The notes beneath the pieces are model-generated. The model had not been told where the DNA came from, did not search any database, and worked only from the letters and a program-made list of their open reading frames with translations. From Bacteroidia bacterium (GTDB lineage: Bacteria; Bacteroidota; Bacteroidia; Flavobacteriales; Flavobacteriaceae): a DNA stretch of 64,000 nt. The translations under genes and the position numbers were made by a program. The stretch lies in the NCBI GenBank assembly GCA_030428705.1, contig JAUIDI010000004.1, positions 248,001-312,000 of the forward strand. Direction: 5' to 3'. Shown here in pieces: positions 16,905 to 26,020 of this stretch. The stretch's first letter is position 1, and each line of letters begins with the position of its first letter.

Positions 16905-17639
16905 ATGATTGAAGCCGTTATTGTAGATGACGAAATGAAGGCTCTTCAGAGCCTGTCTTGGGAGCTCACTAATTTTAGTGATGAAATAAAGGTCGTGGCT
17001 TCTTTCACCGACCCTTTTGAAGCTCTGAACCATTTAGAGAAAAACACGCCCGATTGTCTCTTTTTGGATATTGAAATGCCGACTATGGATGGTTTTCAGT
17101 TCATTCAGAAATTAAAGAACAAGGACTTTCCGGTGGTTATAACCACTGCGTATAACCAATATGCCATCAAGGCCTTAAAAAATGAGGCGATAGACTATTT
17201 GTTAAAACCCATCGACACGGACGACCTTAAGGATACAATCGTCAAAATCAAGAAACACAACGCCAAGAATTTTACGTCTGAACGACTTGAAAAGATTCTT
17301 TTGAACTTCAATTCGAATTCCCTTGATAAAAAAATCATGTTCAACACAGACGGTAAACTTCTGTTCCTTGAAAATGATGAAATCCTCTATGCTGAATCCG
17401 ATGGAAACTACAGTACGATTTTTCTGTCCGATGGGCAAAAAATCGTGCTGACCAAAAAATTGAAGGAAGTCAATGAAATGCTACCAGAAGACTCCTTTTT
17501 TCGAATACATAATTCATACATTATCAATCTGAACAAAATCAAGGAGTTTCTGAAGACCGATGGTTATGTTGTTTTGAAGTCAAATCATAAAATACCGGTT
17601 TCAAGACAGAAAAAATCGGATTTTCTAGATATGCTATAG
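16905..17639 (+). CDS. LytTR family response regulator
   Basis: A 244-residue regulator of the LytR/AlgR type. The receiver domain (1-120) has VIVDDE acidic residues at 8-10, phospho-Asp55 in LFLDIEMPTMDG, Thr in VVITTAYNQYA and Lys in DYLLKPID. A LytTR DNA-binding domain occupies about 140-240, with EILYAESDGNYSTIFL and FFRIHNSYIINLNKI as its hallmarks. The kinase gene follows after 7 bp, so the two are a cognate pair. Direct repeats at 16691-16723 are candidate binding sites. Targets are unknown; in Bacteroidetes such pairs often control envelope or uptake functions. Confidence 0.93.
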   Translation: MIEAVIVDDEMKALQSLSWELTNFSDEIKVVASFTDPFEALNHLEKNTPDCLFLDIEMPTMDGFQFIQKLKNKDFPVVITTAYNQYAIKALKNEAIDYLLKPIDTDDLKDTIVKIKKHNAKNFTSERLEKILLNFNSNSLDKKIMFNTDGKLLFLENDEILYAESDGNYSTIFLSDGQKIVLTKKLKEVNEMLPEDSFFRIHNSYIINLNKIKEFLKTDGYVVLKSNHKIPVSRQKKSDFLDML

Positions 17640-17646
17640 GCTTTTT

Positions 17647-19623
17647 ATGAAATTTTTCGAGCCATATATAATTCGACCGTGGGCATCCATGATTTCAAGT
17701 ATAAGATGTTTTGGTCGTTTTTCTTTTTTATTGGTCTTGCCCTTCACACTTTCTTCCCAAGAAATCACCGAAGCATTCAAGAACAAGGTAGATAGTCTCA
17801 TAAGGGTCGGCCCAAAAACGTATAGTGAAATCGATAGGGTGGTAAAACCTGAACGTAGAGACACGCTCTACATGCGCTATTTTGCGGAACAAGCTTCGGC
17901 AGAAGATTATTTGGACGGAGAATCGTATGCACTAAGCCAATTAGGCAGGACATATCGTGATAAATCACAATTTTCAAAGAGCCTGGCATTGCATCAAAAA
18001 GCTTTTGAAGTCGCCGAACAAGCTGAAAATCTAGAATTCGAGATTTACAATCTGAACATGATAAGCGTGGTATTCAGAAAGACCGATGCAATCAAATCCG
18101 CACTTGATTATAGCCAAAAAGCGCTGGCCTTGGCGGAGACGGTCAAGAACCCGTCAACCGGCATAAAAAGGAGCATCAATGTATCGTTGAACAGCATAGG
18201 CAATATCTATCAAACACTCGAACAATATGATTTGGCCATAGAGCAATTTCGAAAGTCGTTGCAGCGAGAAGAAGAACTCGGAAATAAATTAGGGCTGGCC
18301 ATCAACTATCAGAATATCGGTGAATGTTACGAAGCGCAAGGCAAACTACAAGAGTCGCTGGAAAACTACCAAATCTCTCTGGCCTATAATGAAGAAATCG
18401 ATTCTGATAAAGGACGTATTATATGCAAGAGCGGTATTGCCCATGTATATGTACACTTAGAAAGGACCGAAGAGGCACTTGATATTTATAAAACAGTATT
18501 ACCGGAAGCCGAAACACTGGGTGACCAAGAAATCATCGCGATGATCCATATCAATATGGGATGGACCCTGATCAACCTAGATAGACCCAATGAAGCAGAG
18601 CAACATTTGTTCAAAGGCCTTGAGTTGGCCCAGAAATATAATTTACCCTCCGAAATATCAGAGGCCAACAGGTTTCTATCGGACTTATTTTCAAAAAAAG
18701 GTGATTATAAGAAATCGCTTGAATATTACCGTACTGCAAGACATTATGAAGACGAGATATCCAACGATAGGAATCTTCGTTATGTCAACGACATGATCGT
18801 TCTTTATGAAGCCGAAAAAAAGAGTAATCAAATAGCGGCTCTGGCGAAAGACAACGAAGCCGTGAAACAGCGACTTGCCAAAAACAAAACCACTTTTTTA
18901 ATCAGCGGAATCGTTTTGATTTTTCTCGCAGGACTTTTTTATGTACTCTATCGTCAATATCAGCTCAAAAACGATAAAAAATTACTGACTTTGGAGCAGA
19001 CCATGTTGCGAAGCCAAATGAATCCGCATTTTTTGTTCAATTCTTTGAACTCTATTAAGTTATATATCATAAATAATGAAAAAAAGAACGCGGTACACTA
19101 TCTCAATAAATTTTCGAAATTGGTCCGTAAGATATTGGAGGCCTCATCTTTAAAAGAAATTCCTTTGGCCGAAGAACTTGAGACCATCGAACTGTACATG
19201 AATATCGAGAACATACGGTTTTCGAATGAAATCGATTTCAAGATTACGGTCGATGAGGGCATCGACACCCAACTAGTCAAGATTCCTTCTATGATATTGC
19301 AGCCCTTTCTTGAAAATTCGTTATGGCACGGCCTGTCGCCAAAAGAAGGCGATAAGAAAATAGAACTCCATGTCAGTCGTGACAAAGACGGTTTTATCAA
19401 CATTTCAATTACCGATAATGGCGTTGGCCGACAGGCGGCCGAAAAAATCAAGGAAGGGAAAGTGTTGAAACGGAAGTCGGTCGGCATCGACATTACCAAG
19501 GAACGGTTGGCCAATTTCTCGCGAGATTACCAAAATTACTTCAACGTAGAGATTTTAGACCTGTTCGACAAAGTGAACAAGGCCGCCGGAACCAAAGTAG
19601 TACTTCATATTCCTACGGTCTGA
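17647..19623 (+). CDS. TPR-containing sensor histidine kinase (LytS/YehU-like)
   Basis: A 658-residue kinase. The N-terminus has a membrane-export segment (CFGRFSFLLVLPFTLSSQ), followed by about seven tetratricopeptide repeats (roughly 60-390; for example GLAINYQNIGECYEAQGKLQ), a coiled linker, one transmembrane helix (FLISGIVLIFLAGLFYVLYR, about 418-438), and the His_kinase domain with MNPHFLFNSLNSIKLYI holding the phospho-acceptor His. An ATPase domain follows, with LENSLWHGLSPKEGDK and ITDNGVGRQAAEKI. The TPR array is predicted periplasmic and probably senses a peptide or protein partner. Paired with the LytTR regulator just upstream. It overlaps the convergent DUF3109 gene by 11 bp. Confidence 0.92.
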   Translation: MKFFEPYIIRPWASMISSIRCFGRFSFLLVLPFTLSSQEITEAFKNKVDSLIRVGPKTYSEIDRVVKPERRDTLYMRYFAEQASAEDYLDGESYALSQLGRTYRDKSQFSKSLALHQKAFEVAEQAENLEFEIYNLNMISVVFRKTDAIKSALDYSQKALALAETVKNPSTGIKRSINVSLNSIGNIYQTLEQYDLAIEQFRKSLQREEELGNKLGLAINYQNIGECYEAQGKLQESLENYQISLAYNEEIDSDKGRIICKSGIAHVYVHLERTEEALDIYKTVLPEAETLGDQEIIAMIHINMGWTLINLDRPNEAEQHLFKGLELAQKYNLPSEISEANRFLSDLFSKKGDYKKSLEYYRTARHYEDEISNDRNLRYVNDMIVLYEAEKKSNQIAALAKDNEAVKQRLAKNKTTFLISGIVLIFLAGLFYVLYRQYQLKNDKKLLTLEQTMLRSQMNPHFLFNSLNSIKLYIINNEKKNAVHYLNKFSKLVRKILEASSLKEIPLAEELETIELYMNIENIRFSNEIDFKITVDEGIDTQLVKIPSMILQPFLENSLWHGLSPKEGDKKIELHVSRDKDGFINISITDNGVGRQAAEKIKEGKVLKRKSVGIDITKERLANFSRDYQNYFNVEILDLFDKVNKAAGTKVVLHIPTV

Positions 19624-20185
19624 TGTGTTCCTCGGCAACCAGCTCCAGTTCGGTGTACCAAGAATGCCCAAATTTACGTATCAAGGCTTCCTTGACAAAT
19701 TTATAAATCGGCACTTTAAGCTCGGACCCAAGTGTGCATGCCGGGTCACAGATTTCCCACTTGTGATAGTTCACTGCGGTTAGTTCGGTATATTCGCGCA
19801 CCCGTATCGGATATAAATGACATGAAACGGGCTTTTTCCAAGAAGTAGCTCCTTGGTCATAGGCCTCTTCCAATCCGCATTTGGCCGTTCCTTTTTCATC
19901 AAATACTACATAGGCGCATTCGCTATCGTTGACCAAAGGGGTTTCCCATTCACCATCTTCCCCTTTTACAAAAGCTCCTTGTTTTTCAATGGCGGCAATG
20001 CCCTCGGGTCGAAGAAAAGGTTTCACATCGGAATAAACATCGACCAAAATTTCGGTTTCCTCATCTTCAAGGGGAGCACCTGCATTGCCGTCAATACAGC
20101 ACACACCCTTACAGGCCGAAAGGTTACAGACAAAATCATTTTCCAATATTTCCTCCGATATAATAGTCTTTCCTATTTGGAACAT
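19613..20185 (-). CDS. DUF3109 family cysteine-cluster protein
   Basis: With the start at 20185 (MFQIGKTIISEEILENDFVC) the protein has 190 residues; an upstream ATG at 20209 adds only nine. It carries the family's cysteine signature: FVCNLSACKGVCCIDG near the N-terminus, SECAYVVFDEKGTAKCGLE, PVSCHLYPIRV and KWEICDPACTLG, in all about nine conserved cysteines that probably bind zinc or an Fe-S cluster, as in YkgJ/FliB-like proteins. The family is widespread and conserved in Bacteroidetes but has no defined function. Cytoplasmic. The 3' end overlaps that of the TPR kinase. Confidence 0.88.
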   Translation of the reverse strand: MFQIGKTIISEEILENDFVCNLSACKGVCCIDGNAGAPLEDEETEILVDVYSDVKPFLRPEGIAAIEKQGAFVKGEDGEWETPLVNDSECAYVVFDEKGTAKCGLEEAYDQGATSWKKPVSCHLYPIRVREYTELTAVNYHKWEICDPACTLGSELKVPIYKFVKEALIRKFGHSWYTELELVAEEHIRP

Positions 20186-20313
20186 AATTAAAATCGATTC
20201 AGCGGACAAAGATAGTTTTTAAGATTGAACGTCGCTTTATTTTTATTTATCGTAAAAGCATCCGATACCGTTGTTTTAAACGTAAATTTGCCGAAATTTT
20301 AGAACTAGTATCC

Positions 20314-20898
20314 GTGACATTTAATTTTAACATCAGGGAAATAGCTACCGCTACCATGGTCTTGTTTGCGGTAATCGATATTTTGGGAAGCGTTCCTATT
20401 ATCATCGGTCTTCGAAAAAAGGTCGGCCATATTCAATCGGAAAAAGCATCTATAGTGGCCGCTATTATAATGGTCGCCTTTCTTTTCATAGGTGAGGAAA
20501 TCTTGAAATTAATCGGTATCGATGTGAATTCTTTTGCTGTGGCAGGGGCTTTGATCATCTTCTTTCTTGCCATCGAAATGATCTTGGGCATCTCACTCTA
20601 TAGGGACGACGAACCTGAAAGTGCTTCGGTCGTACCCATAGCTTTTCCTCTTATCGCGGGTGCCGGTACACTGACCTCGATTTTATCCCTACGTGCGGAA
20701 TTCCAAGTCGAGAATATCATCATTGCGATTGTGGTAAACACCGTTTTTGTATATCTTGTATTGAAATCCTCGAAAAGAATCGAAAAGGTTCTAGGCAAGA
20801 ACGGGGTGAATATTATTCGAAAAGTTTTTGGGGTGATTTTAATGGCCATTGCGGTCAAATTGTTCACGACCAATATCAGTCAGTTGATTGGCAATTAA
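20314..20898 (+). CDS. MarC family integral membrane protein (NAAT-type)
   Basis: A 194-residue polytopic inner-membrane protein with six predicted helices, translated from GTG at 20314. Family features: FAVIDILGSVPIIIGLRKK in helix 1, AGALIIFFLAIEMILG in helix 3 and AFPLIAGAGTLTSILSL in helix 4. MarC proteins were once linked to multiple antibiotic resistance, but that role has not held up, and the transported substrate is unknown. A 67-residue membrane protein gene follows 11 bp later and is probably co-transcribed. TAAATTTG at 20283-20290 may be the -7 promoter element. Confidence 0.9.
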   Translation: MTFNFNIREIATATMVLFAVIDILGSVPIIIGLRKKVGHIQSEKASIVAAIIMVAFLFIGEEILKLIGIDVNSFAVAGALIIFFLAIEMILGISLYRDDEPESASVVPIAFPLIAGAGTLTSILSLRAEFQVENIIIAIVVNTVFVYLVLKSSKRIEKVLGKNGVNIIRKVFGVILMAIAVKLFTTNISQLIGN

Positions 20899-20909
20899 CC
20901 AATTAAAAC

Positions 20910-21113
20910 ATGAGCAAAACACTTTCATTTGTATTAATCGCACTTGGCATTGCCTTGATTGCCTACAATGTTACCTTGGTCGATTTCAAAGATCCTTTAG
21001 AAGGTAACAGCATTATTGCCATTATCGGCATTTTGGCCTCTTTATGTGCTATTGTACTGTTATTGATCTATATAACCTCGAGAAAAATCCAAAAAAAGCT
21101 GAATGAAGATTAG
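20910..21113 (+). CDS. Two-span small membrane protein downstream of marC
   Basis: A 67-residue protein with two hydrophobic helices (LSFVLIALGIALIAYNVTLV, then IIAIIGILASLCAIVLLLIY) joined by a short polar loop with DFKDPLEG, and a basic C-terminal tail (SRKIQKKLNED). It follows the MarC gene by 11 bp, so the two are probably one operon and may form a complex. Its last 4 bases overlap the convergent protease gene. No named family is recognised, but similar small proteins are common in flavobacteria. Confidence 0.75.
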   Translation: MSKTLSFVLIALGIALIAYNVTLVDFKDPLEGNSIIAIIGILASLCAIVLLLIYITSRKIQKKLNED

Positions 21114-22735
21114 TTTTTAGCCTCAATAGCTTCAGCCTCACTTTGTCGTATGACCGGATTATCAAGCTCCAAAACCTGTTGTAACATCATATCTGCATCA
21201 CTTTTTATTTTGGCATGCACGTTCGGGCCAAAAAGCTGTTCGGCAATCGCTGCCTTTAAATAAAGCTTTATCGAATCTTCATAATCGTAAAAATCCATTT
21301 TCAGTTTCCTCTGGATGCAATAGTCCACAAATTTTTCGAACAGTATATCGTCGACCCGGAAATCGGCTATGAACTCTTCTTCCGAAAATCCCTTATAGCG
21401 ATTACGGTCTTCCTCTAAATGCTCGAATATAAAAAAGGAAATGAACCCAACACTATCCATGCTTTCGACAGCTTCTTCCTCATTCGTGCCTATGGGCACA
21501 AAAACATCGGGGATTATTCCTCCGCCGCCATAGACCACCTTGCCTTTGGGAGTCGTAAATTTTAAAGAATCGGCCACTTTGATGCTATCTACGGAGACCA
21601 TTTCGCCGTTATGGTATCGATCGGTAAACTTTTTATAATAGTCCCGGTTACCCTTATCATACGATTTTTGGATCGAACGACCCGTTGGGGTATAGTACCT
21701 TGATACGGTCAGTCGAACGGCCGAACCGTCCCCCAATTCCATTTCACGCTGCACGAGACCTTTACCAAAAGAGCGACGGCCAACAATGGTGCCTATATCG
21801 TTATCTTGAAGGGCTCCGGCAATAATTTCACTGGCCGAGGCCGAACGTTCGTTTATAAGCACATACACGGGCTTGTCTTCAAAATCTCCTTTATCCGTAG
21901 CATAGATTTTATCGATCTTGCCTTTTTTGTTTTTTGTGAAAAGTATCAGTTTGCCATCCTCCAAAAATTCATCGGCCATCTGTTCCGCAATGCCTAAATA
22001 TCCCCCAGGGTTGTCCCTGAGATCAAGCGTCAACTTTTTTGCCCCTTGTTTCTGCAGCTCCTTAAGGGCCGACTTGAACTCTTTGAACGTCGATTCGGCA
22101 AATCGGTTTATCTTGATATAACCCATATCATCCGTCAACATATAGTAGGCCGTCACACTCTTTATTGGAACCACATCACGCTTGACATTAACGTTAAAAA
22201 TACGATCTTCGCTTTTGCGATATACCGTTAGCCGGACGTTGGTTCCTTTTCTGCCCTTTAATTTTTGAACGACCGAGTCGTTAATAAAATCACTGCCGTA
22301 AAGCGTATCATTATTGGCTTTTAGAATACGGTCTCCAGGTTTAATACCCTTTAAGAAGCTTGGGCCGTTCTCAATCGTTCGAATTACGGCTATCGTATCT
22401 TTATACGGATAAAAATTAATGCCGATACCGACAAAGTCGCCCTTCATATTCTCGGAAACCTTTGCCATCTCACGTTTGGGAATATAAACCGAATGCGGAT
22501 CCAATTTTTCGAGAATATTGTTGACGGTTACGTCAACGATGCTATCCGTATCAATTTCGTCGACATATTCATAGTCGATGTAATCGATCAGGCGATTAAG
22601 CTTATCTTTTTTTGAATTGGTGGTGAACAGCTTTTCAGGGGTATCGTTGAAATGCAATTTGCCCCCAACGAAAATGCCCAAAGCCAGCACAGCGGCAAGA
22701 ATGAAAGGCCCTAAGTAACGGTATTTCTTTTTCAT
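21110..22735 (-). CDS. S41 family C-terminal processing peptidase
   Basis: A 541-residue CtpA/Prc-type protease anchored by an N-terminal helix (LGPFILAAVLALGIFVGGKL). A PDZ domain lies at about 90-180 (GDFVGIGINF, KPGDRILKAN) and the S41 catalytic core at about 200-370: Ser302 in ERSASASEIIAG is the nucleophile and Lys325 in RSFGKGLVQ the general base. The C-terminal 150 residues resemble the extra domain common in Bacteroidetes homologues. It cleaves C-termini of periplasmic proteins. The dCMP deaminase gene lies 15 bp upstream on the same strand, so the two are likely co-transcribed. Confidence 0.93.
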   Translation of the reverse strand: MKKKYRYLGPFILAAVLALGIFVGGKLHFNDTPEKLFTTNSKKDKLNRLIDYIDYEYVDEIDTDSIVDVTVNNILEKLDPHSVYIPKREMAKVSENMKGDFVGIGINFYPYKDTIAVIRTIENGPSFLKGIKPGDRILKANNDTLYGSDFINDSVVQKLKGRKGTNVRLTVYRKSEDRIFNVNVKRDVVPIKSVTAYYMLTDDMGYIKINRFAESTFKEFKSALKELQKQGAKKLTLDLRDNPGGYLGIAEQMADEFLEDGKLILFTKNKKGKIDKIYATDKGDFEDKPVYVLINERSASASEIIAGALQDNDIGTIVGRRSFGKGLVQREMELGDGSAVRLTVSRYYTPTGRSIQKSYDKGNRDYYKKFTDRYHNGEMVSVDSIKVADSLKFTTPKGKVVYGGGGIIPDVFVPIGTNEEEAVESMDSVGFISFFIFEHLEEDRNRYKGFSEEEFIADFRVDDILFEKFVDYCIQRKLKMDFYDYEDSIKLYLKAAIAEQLFGPNVHAKIKSDADMMLQQVLELDNPVIRQSEAEAIEAKN

Positions 22736-22750
22736 ATGGCTTTTGGAACG

Positions 22751-23191
22751 CTATTCTAAAATGGTTTCGATTACAGGTATGTGTACCAGTTCGACCCCTG
22801 CTCTGTTTAAAAATCTTAATCCTGAATCATCTTTGTAGGCGATTTGGTATACCACACGCTTAATGCCGGATTGATGTATCAACTTACTACATTCACGACA
22901 TGGCGATAACGTAATATAAAGTGTCGCACCTTCACAGGACTGAGTAGATGACGCTACTTTTGAAATGGCGTTGGCCTCGGCATGCAAAACGTACCATTTG
23001 GTATATCCATCTTCATCTTCGCAAATATTTTCAAACCCAGTCGGCGTACCATTGTATCCATCCGAAATAATCATTCTATCCTTCACAATGATCGCCCCTA
23101 CCTGTTTACGCTCACAATAGGACAATTTACCCCATTCCTGAGCCATTCTCAAATAGGCCTTGTCATATTTCTCCTGTTTTCGATGTTTCAT
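22751..23191 (-). CDS. dCMP deaminase (ComEB-like)
   Basis: A 146-residue zinc deaminase converting dCMP to dUMP for dTTP synthesis. The catalytic motif HAEANAI has zinc ligand His70 and proton-shuttle Glu72; SPCRECSKL supplies Cys98 and Cys101. GYNGTPTGFENICED is the loop typical of deoxycytidylate deaminases. Small and single-domain, with no allosteric insert seen. It begins the operon with the S41 protease and fits functionally with the ribonucleotide reductase genes elsewhere in the window, although they are not adjacent. Confidence 0.92.
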   Translation of the reverse strand: MKHRKQEKYDKAYLRMAQEWGKLSYCERKQVGAIIVKDRMIISDGYNGTPTGFENICEDEDGYTKWYVLHAEANAISKVASSTQSCEGATLYITLSPCRECSKLIHQSGIKRVVYQIAYKDDSGLRFLNRAGVELVHIPVIETILE

Positions 23192-23274
23192 TCAATGAAC
23201 ATGTACAACTTTACGAATTTACCGGATTTAAAAGACCCGAACACGCTAATATGGTTAATTTTAACATTGGTCCA

Positions 23275-23859
23275 TTACCATGGGAACGTCTCGATCAACA
23301 TAGGTATTGTAACAAGTACGATCAAAATCGAGCCAACGACAACAAAAATCGTTTGTTTGACCTTAAAAATCGTTTGAACGAGAAAAGCAAGGGCCAAAAT
23401 CGAAAGAACAATGATCAATTGTGAGATTTCGATTCCCGTGGCGAACCCCAAAAGAGGACTTAATTTTTCTTCCTCGCCCGACATCAACATATTAAAATAG
23501 TTACTGAACCCGAAACCATGAATTAGACCGAAAAAAGCGGTCGCGATCAGGTGTAACAGAATAGTCTTGTGCCCATCGGCCGACTTCATATAGATCAGGT
23601 TGAAAAGTGCGGTCAATAAAATAGTCAAAGGGATAAGGAATTCAATTAGACCAACATCCATGGCAACGACCCCATAGACCGAAAGGCCTAATGAAAGACA
23701 ATGGGTTATGGTAAATACCGTGGCCAGCAGCAATACTTTTTTCCAACTCTTGAACGCAAAAGGTATCGCCAAGGCCGATAGAAACAGAATATGGTCATAG
23801 GCGCTAAAATCGAGCACATGGTCAAGGCCTAGTTTTATGTAAAACCAAAAATCTTGCAT
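23275..23859 (-). CDS. HupE/UreJ family membrane protein
   Basis: A 194-residue polytopic membrane protein with about six helices, related to the HupE/UreJ-2 family of putative metal (nickel/cobalt) permeases. The conserved GLDHVLDFSAYDHILFLSAL carries His and Asp residues proposed to bind metal; further signatures are TITHCLSLGLSVYG and GLIHGFGFSNYF. No urease or hydrogenase genes are near, so the cargo is unknown. It probably stands alone: the upstream TerB/DnaJ gene is 46 bp away on the same strand and could be co-transcribed. Confidence 0.85.
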   Translation of the reverse strand: MQDFWFYIKLGLDHVLDFSAYDHILFLSALAIPFAFKSWKKVLLLATVFTITHCLSLGLSVYGVVAMDVGLIEFLIPLTILLTALFNLIYMKSADGHKTILLHLIATAFFGLIHGFGFSNYFNMLMSGEEEKLSPLLGFATGIEISQLIIVLSILALAFLVQTIFKVKQTIFVVVGSILIVLVTIPMLIETFPW

Positions 23860-23904
23860 ATTGTTCTGTATTGTTTTTTATGAATTTTGAAAATAATCTA
23901 TTGA

Positions 23905-24642
23905 TCAGTTGATACCCCGTTCTTTTTGTAGCTGTTCGTAAGCCTTCTGAACTTCCTTGAACTTTTCTTCGGCACCTTTTTTTATGGCCTCGTTTTCGGT
24001 ATTTACACGATCAGGATGGTATTTTTTAGCCATCTTACGATATGCTTTTTTAATCTCATCGTTGGTTGCCGTCTTTTCGATTTCCAAAATTTTATAGGCA
24101 TTGTCGGCGGCTTGTACGAACATGGCCATAATACTTTCAAAATCGCGCAAAGCAACCCGAAGGTATCCTGCGATTTCACGAATTTTATCTATCTCAGGTT
24201 TGCTGACATGGCCATCCGCCTGTGCGATACCAAATAAAAAATGCAACAATTGTAGCCGAACTTCGTAGCGTGTTCGCTGGTTAAGATATGCACATATTCG
24301 TTGCGCTGAAATCTCATGCTTTTTGTTTATTTCGTTAAAAGTCCTGAAAATGGCATTCGCCTTTTCTTTTCCATACGTACTTACAAAATACTGCTGCACA
24401 TAATCCATTTCTCTTCTACTTACCGATCCATCAGCCTTGATTACGATAGAACATAAGGAAAGTAGGTTCAGCTCGAAATCCGCAGGACTTACGCTTTGAC
24501 GTGTGAAGTCCCCTAAAATTGTTTGGGCCCTGCCACTGCTCCCGGTCAGATTATCGACAAAGCTCCCTATTAGAAAGCCCAATATGGCACCCGGGAACCG
24601 AAATAGCGAATACCCCAATATGGCCGCCAACCACTTGATCAT
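23905..24642 (-). CDS. TerB-DnaJ domain co-chaperone (DjlA-like)
   Basis: A 245-residue protein with the DjlA layout: a hydrophobic Gly-rich N-terminal segment ([20 protein letters not shown]) anchoring it in the inner membrane, a TerB-like helical domain (about 50-165, [35 protein letters not shown]), and a C-terminal J domain (about 180-240) with the HPD tripeptide in [10 protein letters not shown]. The J domain should stimulate DnaK at the membrane. It is divergent from the bacilliredoxin gene at 24782. Confidence 0.9.
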   Translation of the reverse strand: MIKWLAAILGYSLFRFPGAILGFLIGSFVDNLTGSSGRAQTILGDFTRQSVSPADFELNLLSLCSIVIKADGSVSRREMDYVQQYFVSTYGKEKANAIFRTFNEINKKHEISAQRICAYLNQRTRYEVRLQLLHFLFGIAQADGHVSKPEIDKIREIAGYLRVALRDFESIMAMFVQAADNAYKILEIEKTATNDEIKKAYRKMAKKYHPDRVNTENEAIKKGAEEKFKEVQKAYEQLQKERGIN

Positions 24643-24751
24643 GCGTCTTTTGTTTTCACCAAAGATAAGCCCCCATCAATTGCCCTACAAGCAACAGGGC
24701 GATTACCTCAACGAAACGTTAAGGTCTTCATATAAAATGCGACAAAACCCG

Positions 24752-24759
24752 TATCTTTG
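24752..24759 (+). promoter_or_regulatory. Candidate -7 element of the bacilliredoxin operon
   Basis: TATCTTTG fits TAnnTTTG and lies 22 bp before the start codon. The -33 region has no clear TTG. Confidence 0.45.
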
Positions 24760-24781
24760 AAATCCATTAAATCATAAGTTT

Positions 24782-25192
24782 ATGTATCCTGCAGAATTAG
24801 TAAAACCGATGAGAGATGACTTGGCCATGGCCGGGTTCGAAGAATTATATACGGCCGAAGCGGTCGAAAAAGCCATTAATAGCGAAGGTACAACGTTGGT
24901 AGTAGTGAATTCGGTCTGTGGCTGTGCTGCGGCGAATGCTAGACCAGCTGCTAAAATGAGCTTGATGAACGATAAAAAACCGGACCATATCGTTACCGTT
25001 TTTGCCGGTGTCGATACCGAAGCGGTAGATGCGGCGCGTAATTTAATGGTTCCGTTTCCGCCTTCTTCGCCCAGTATGGCTCTGTTCAAAAACGGAGAAC
25101 TCGTGCATATGATCGAACGTCACCATATCGAGGGAAGGCCCGCCGAAATCATCGCCGAAAACCTGACCGAAGCCTACAACGAGTTCTGTTAG
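24782..25192 (+). CDS. BrxA/BrxB family bacilliredoxin
   Basis: A 136-residue bacilliredoxin. The hallmark CGC motif is at Cys46-Gly-Cys48 (VVNSVCGCAAANARPA), in the thioredoxin-fold position where these proteins reduce bacillithiol or similar mixed disulfides on target proteins. The C-terminal part KNGELVHMIERHHIEGRPAE is also typical. Whether flavobacteria use bacillithiol as partner is known only in part. The first gene of a rightward group with plsC and an HD hydrolase, divergent from the DnaJ-domain gene. Confidence 0.93.
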   Translation: MYPAELVKPMRDDLAMAGFEELYTAEAVEKAINSEGTTLVVVNSVCGCAAANARPAAKMSLMNDKKPDHIVTVFAGVDTEAVDAARNLMVPFPPSSPSMALFKNGELVHMIERHHIEGRPAEIIAENLTEAYNEFC

Positions 25193-25265
25193 GCCACCAA
25201 ATTGCCTCTTGATCTTCAAGGGTAGAAAAGAATTTAAAAAAACCGTTCTTAATTGAGTGGTTTTT

Positions 25266-25273
25266 TACTTTTG
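25266..25273 (+). promoter_or_regulatory. -7-like element just before the PlsC start
   Basis: TACTTTTG fits TAnnTTTG but ends only 9 bp before the ATG at 25283. If used, the mRNA would be almost leaderless. No TTG lies at the normal distance. Confidence 0.35.
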
Positions 25274-25282
25274 TATCCACCT

Positions 25283-26020
25283 ATGCAAAAACTGCTCGCA
25301 TATCCTTTGTCCTTCATCTACCTGATTTTGTTCGGGCTTACCTTGGTAGTATTCCACCCGATACAATGGATTTGCCTTAAGCTCTTTGGTTACGATGCAC
25401 ATCAAAAAAGCGTCGCACTGCTCAACCTCTGTTTGATACGCTGTACCCATGCATTGGGCACTACCTATTCCTTTAAGAATTCTCAAAATATTCCTGAAGA
25501 CCGACCACTGATTATCGTGCCGAACCACCAAAGTATGCATGATATTCCGCCCATTATTTGGTATATGCGCAAGCACCATCCGAAATTTGTAAGCAAAATC
25601 GAATTGGGCAAAGGTATCCCCAGCGTCTCGTTTAACCTAAGACATGGTGGTTCCGTTTTGATAGACCGCAAGGATAGCAAACAAGCATTGACCGAAATAG
25701 CCAAATTGGGCAAGTATATCGAAAAGTATCAACGAAGTGCCGTGATATTTCCAGAAGGTACGCGAAGTCGCACCGGACACCCTAAAAAGTTCCAACCGAC
25801 GGGGCTCAAAATATTGATGAAATATTCTCCTTCGGCACTTGTGGTTCCAATCAGTATCAACAATTCTTGGAAAATGCTGAAATACGGAAAATTCCCGAAC
25901 GGCATCGGTAATCATTTGACCTTTGAAGTGCACGAACCAATTGAAATTTCAGATAATCTAGATGAAATGGTCGCACTTACCCAACGTGCCGTAAATTCAG
26001 GAATACAGATCGAACCATGA
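25283..26020 (+). CDS. plsC: 1-acyl-sn-glycerol-3-phosphate acyltransferase
   Basis: With ATG at 25283 (MQKLLAYPLSFIYLILFGLT) the protein has 245 residues; an in-frame TTG at 25253 is a poor start. It transfers an acyl chain to lysophosphatidic acid, giving phosphatidic acid at the inner membrane. The N-terminal hydrophobic helix is followed by acyltransferase block I VPNHQSMHD (NH-x4-D), block II GSVLIDRKD and block III FPEGTRSRTG, then VVPISINNSW as block IV. All catalytic residues are present. Its stop overlaps the start of the HD-domain gene (ATGA). Confidence 0.92.
   Translation: MQKLLAYPLSFIYLILFGLTLVVFHPIQWICLKLFGYDAHQKSVALLNLCLIRCTHALGTTYSFKNSQNIPEDRPLIIVPNHQSMHDIPPIIWYMRKHHPKFVSKIELGKGIPSVSFNLRHGGSVLIDRKDSKQALTEIAKLGKYIEKYQRSAVIFPEGTRSRTGHPKKFQPTGLKILMKYSPSALVVPISINNSWKMLKYGKFPNGIGNHLTFEVHEPIEISDNLDEMVALTQRAVNSGIQIEP

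Noticed and set aside
23275-23859. Urease or hydrogenase accessory locus
   Set aside because: The HupE/UreJ family assignment alone does not imply it; no urease or hydrogenase genes are nearby.
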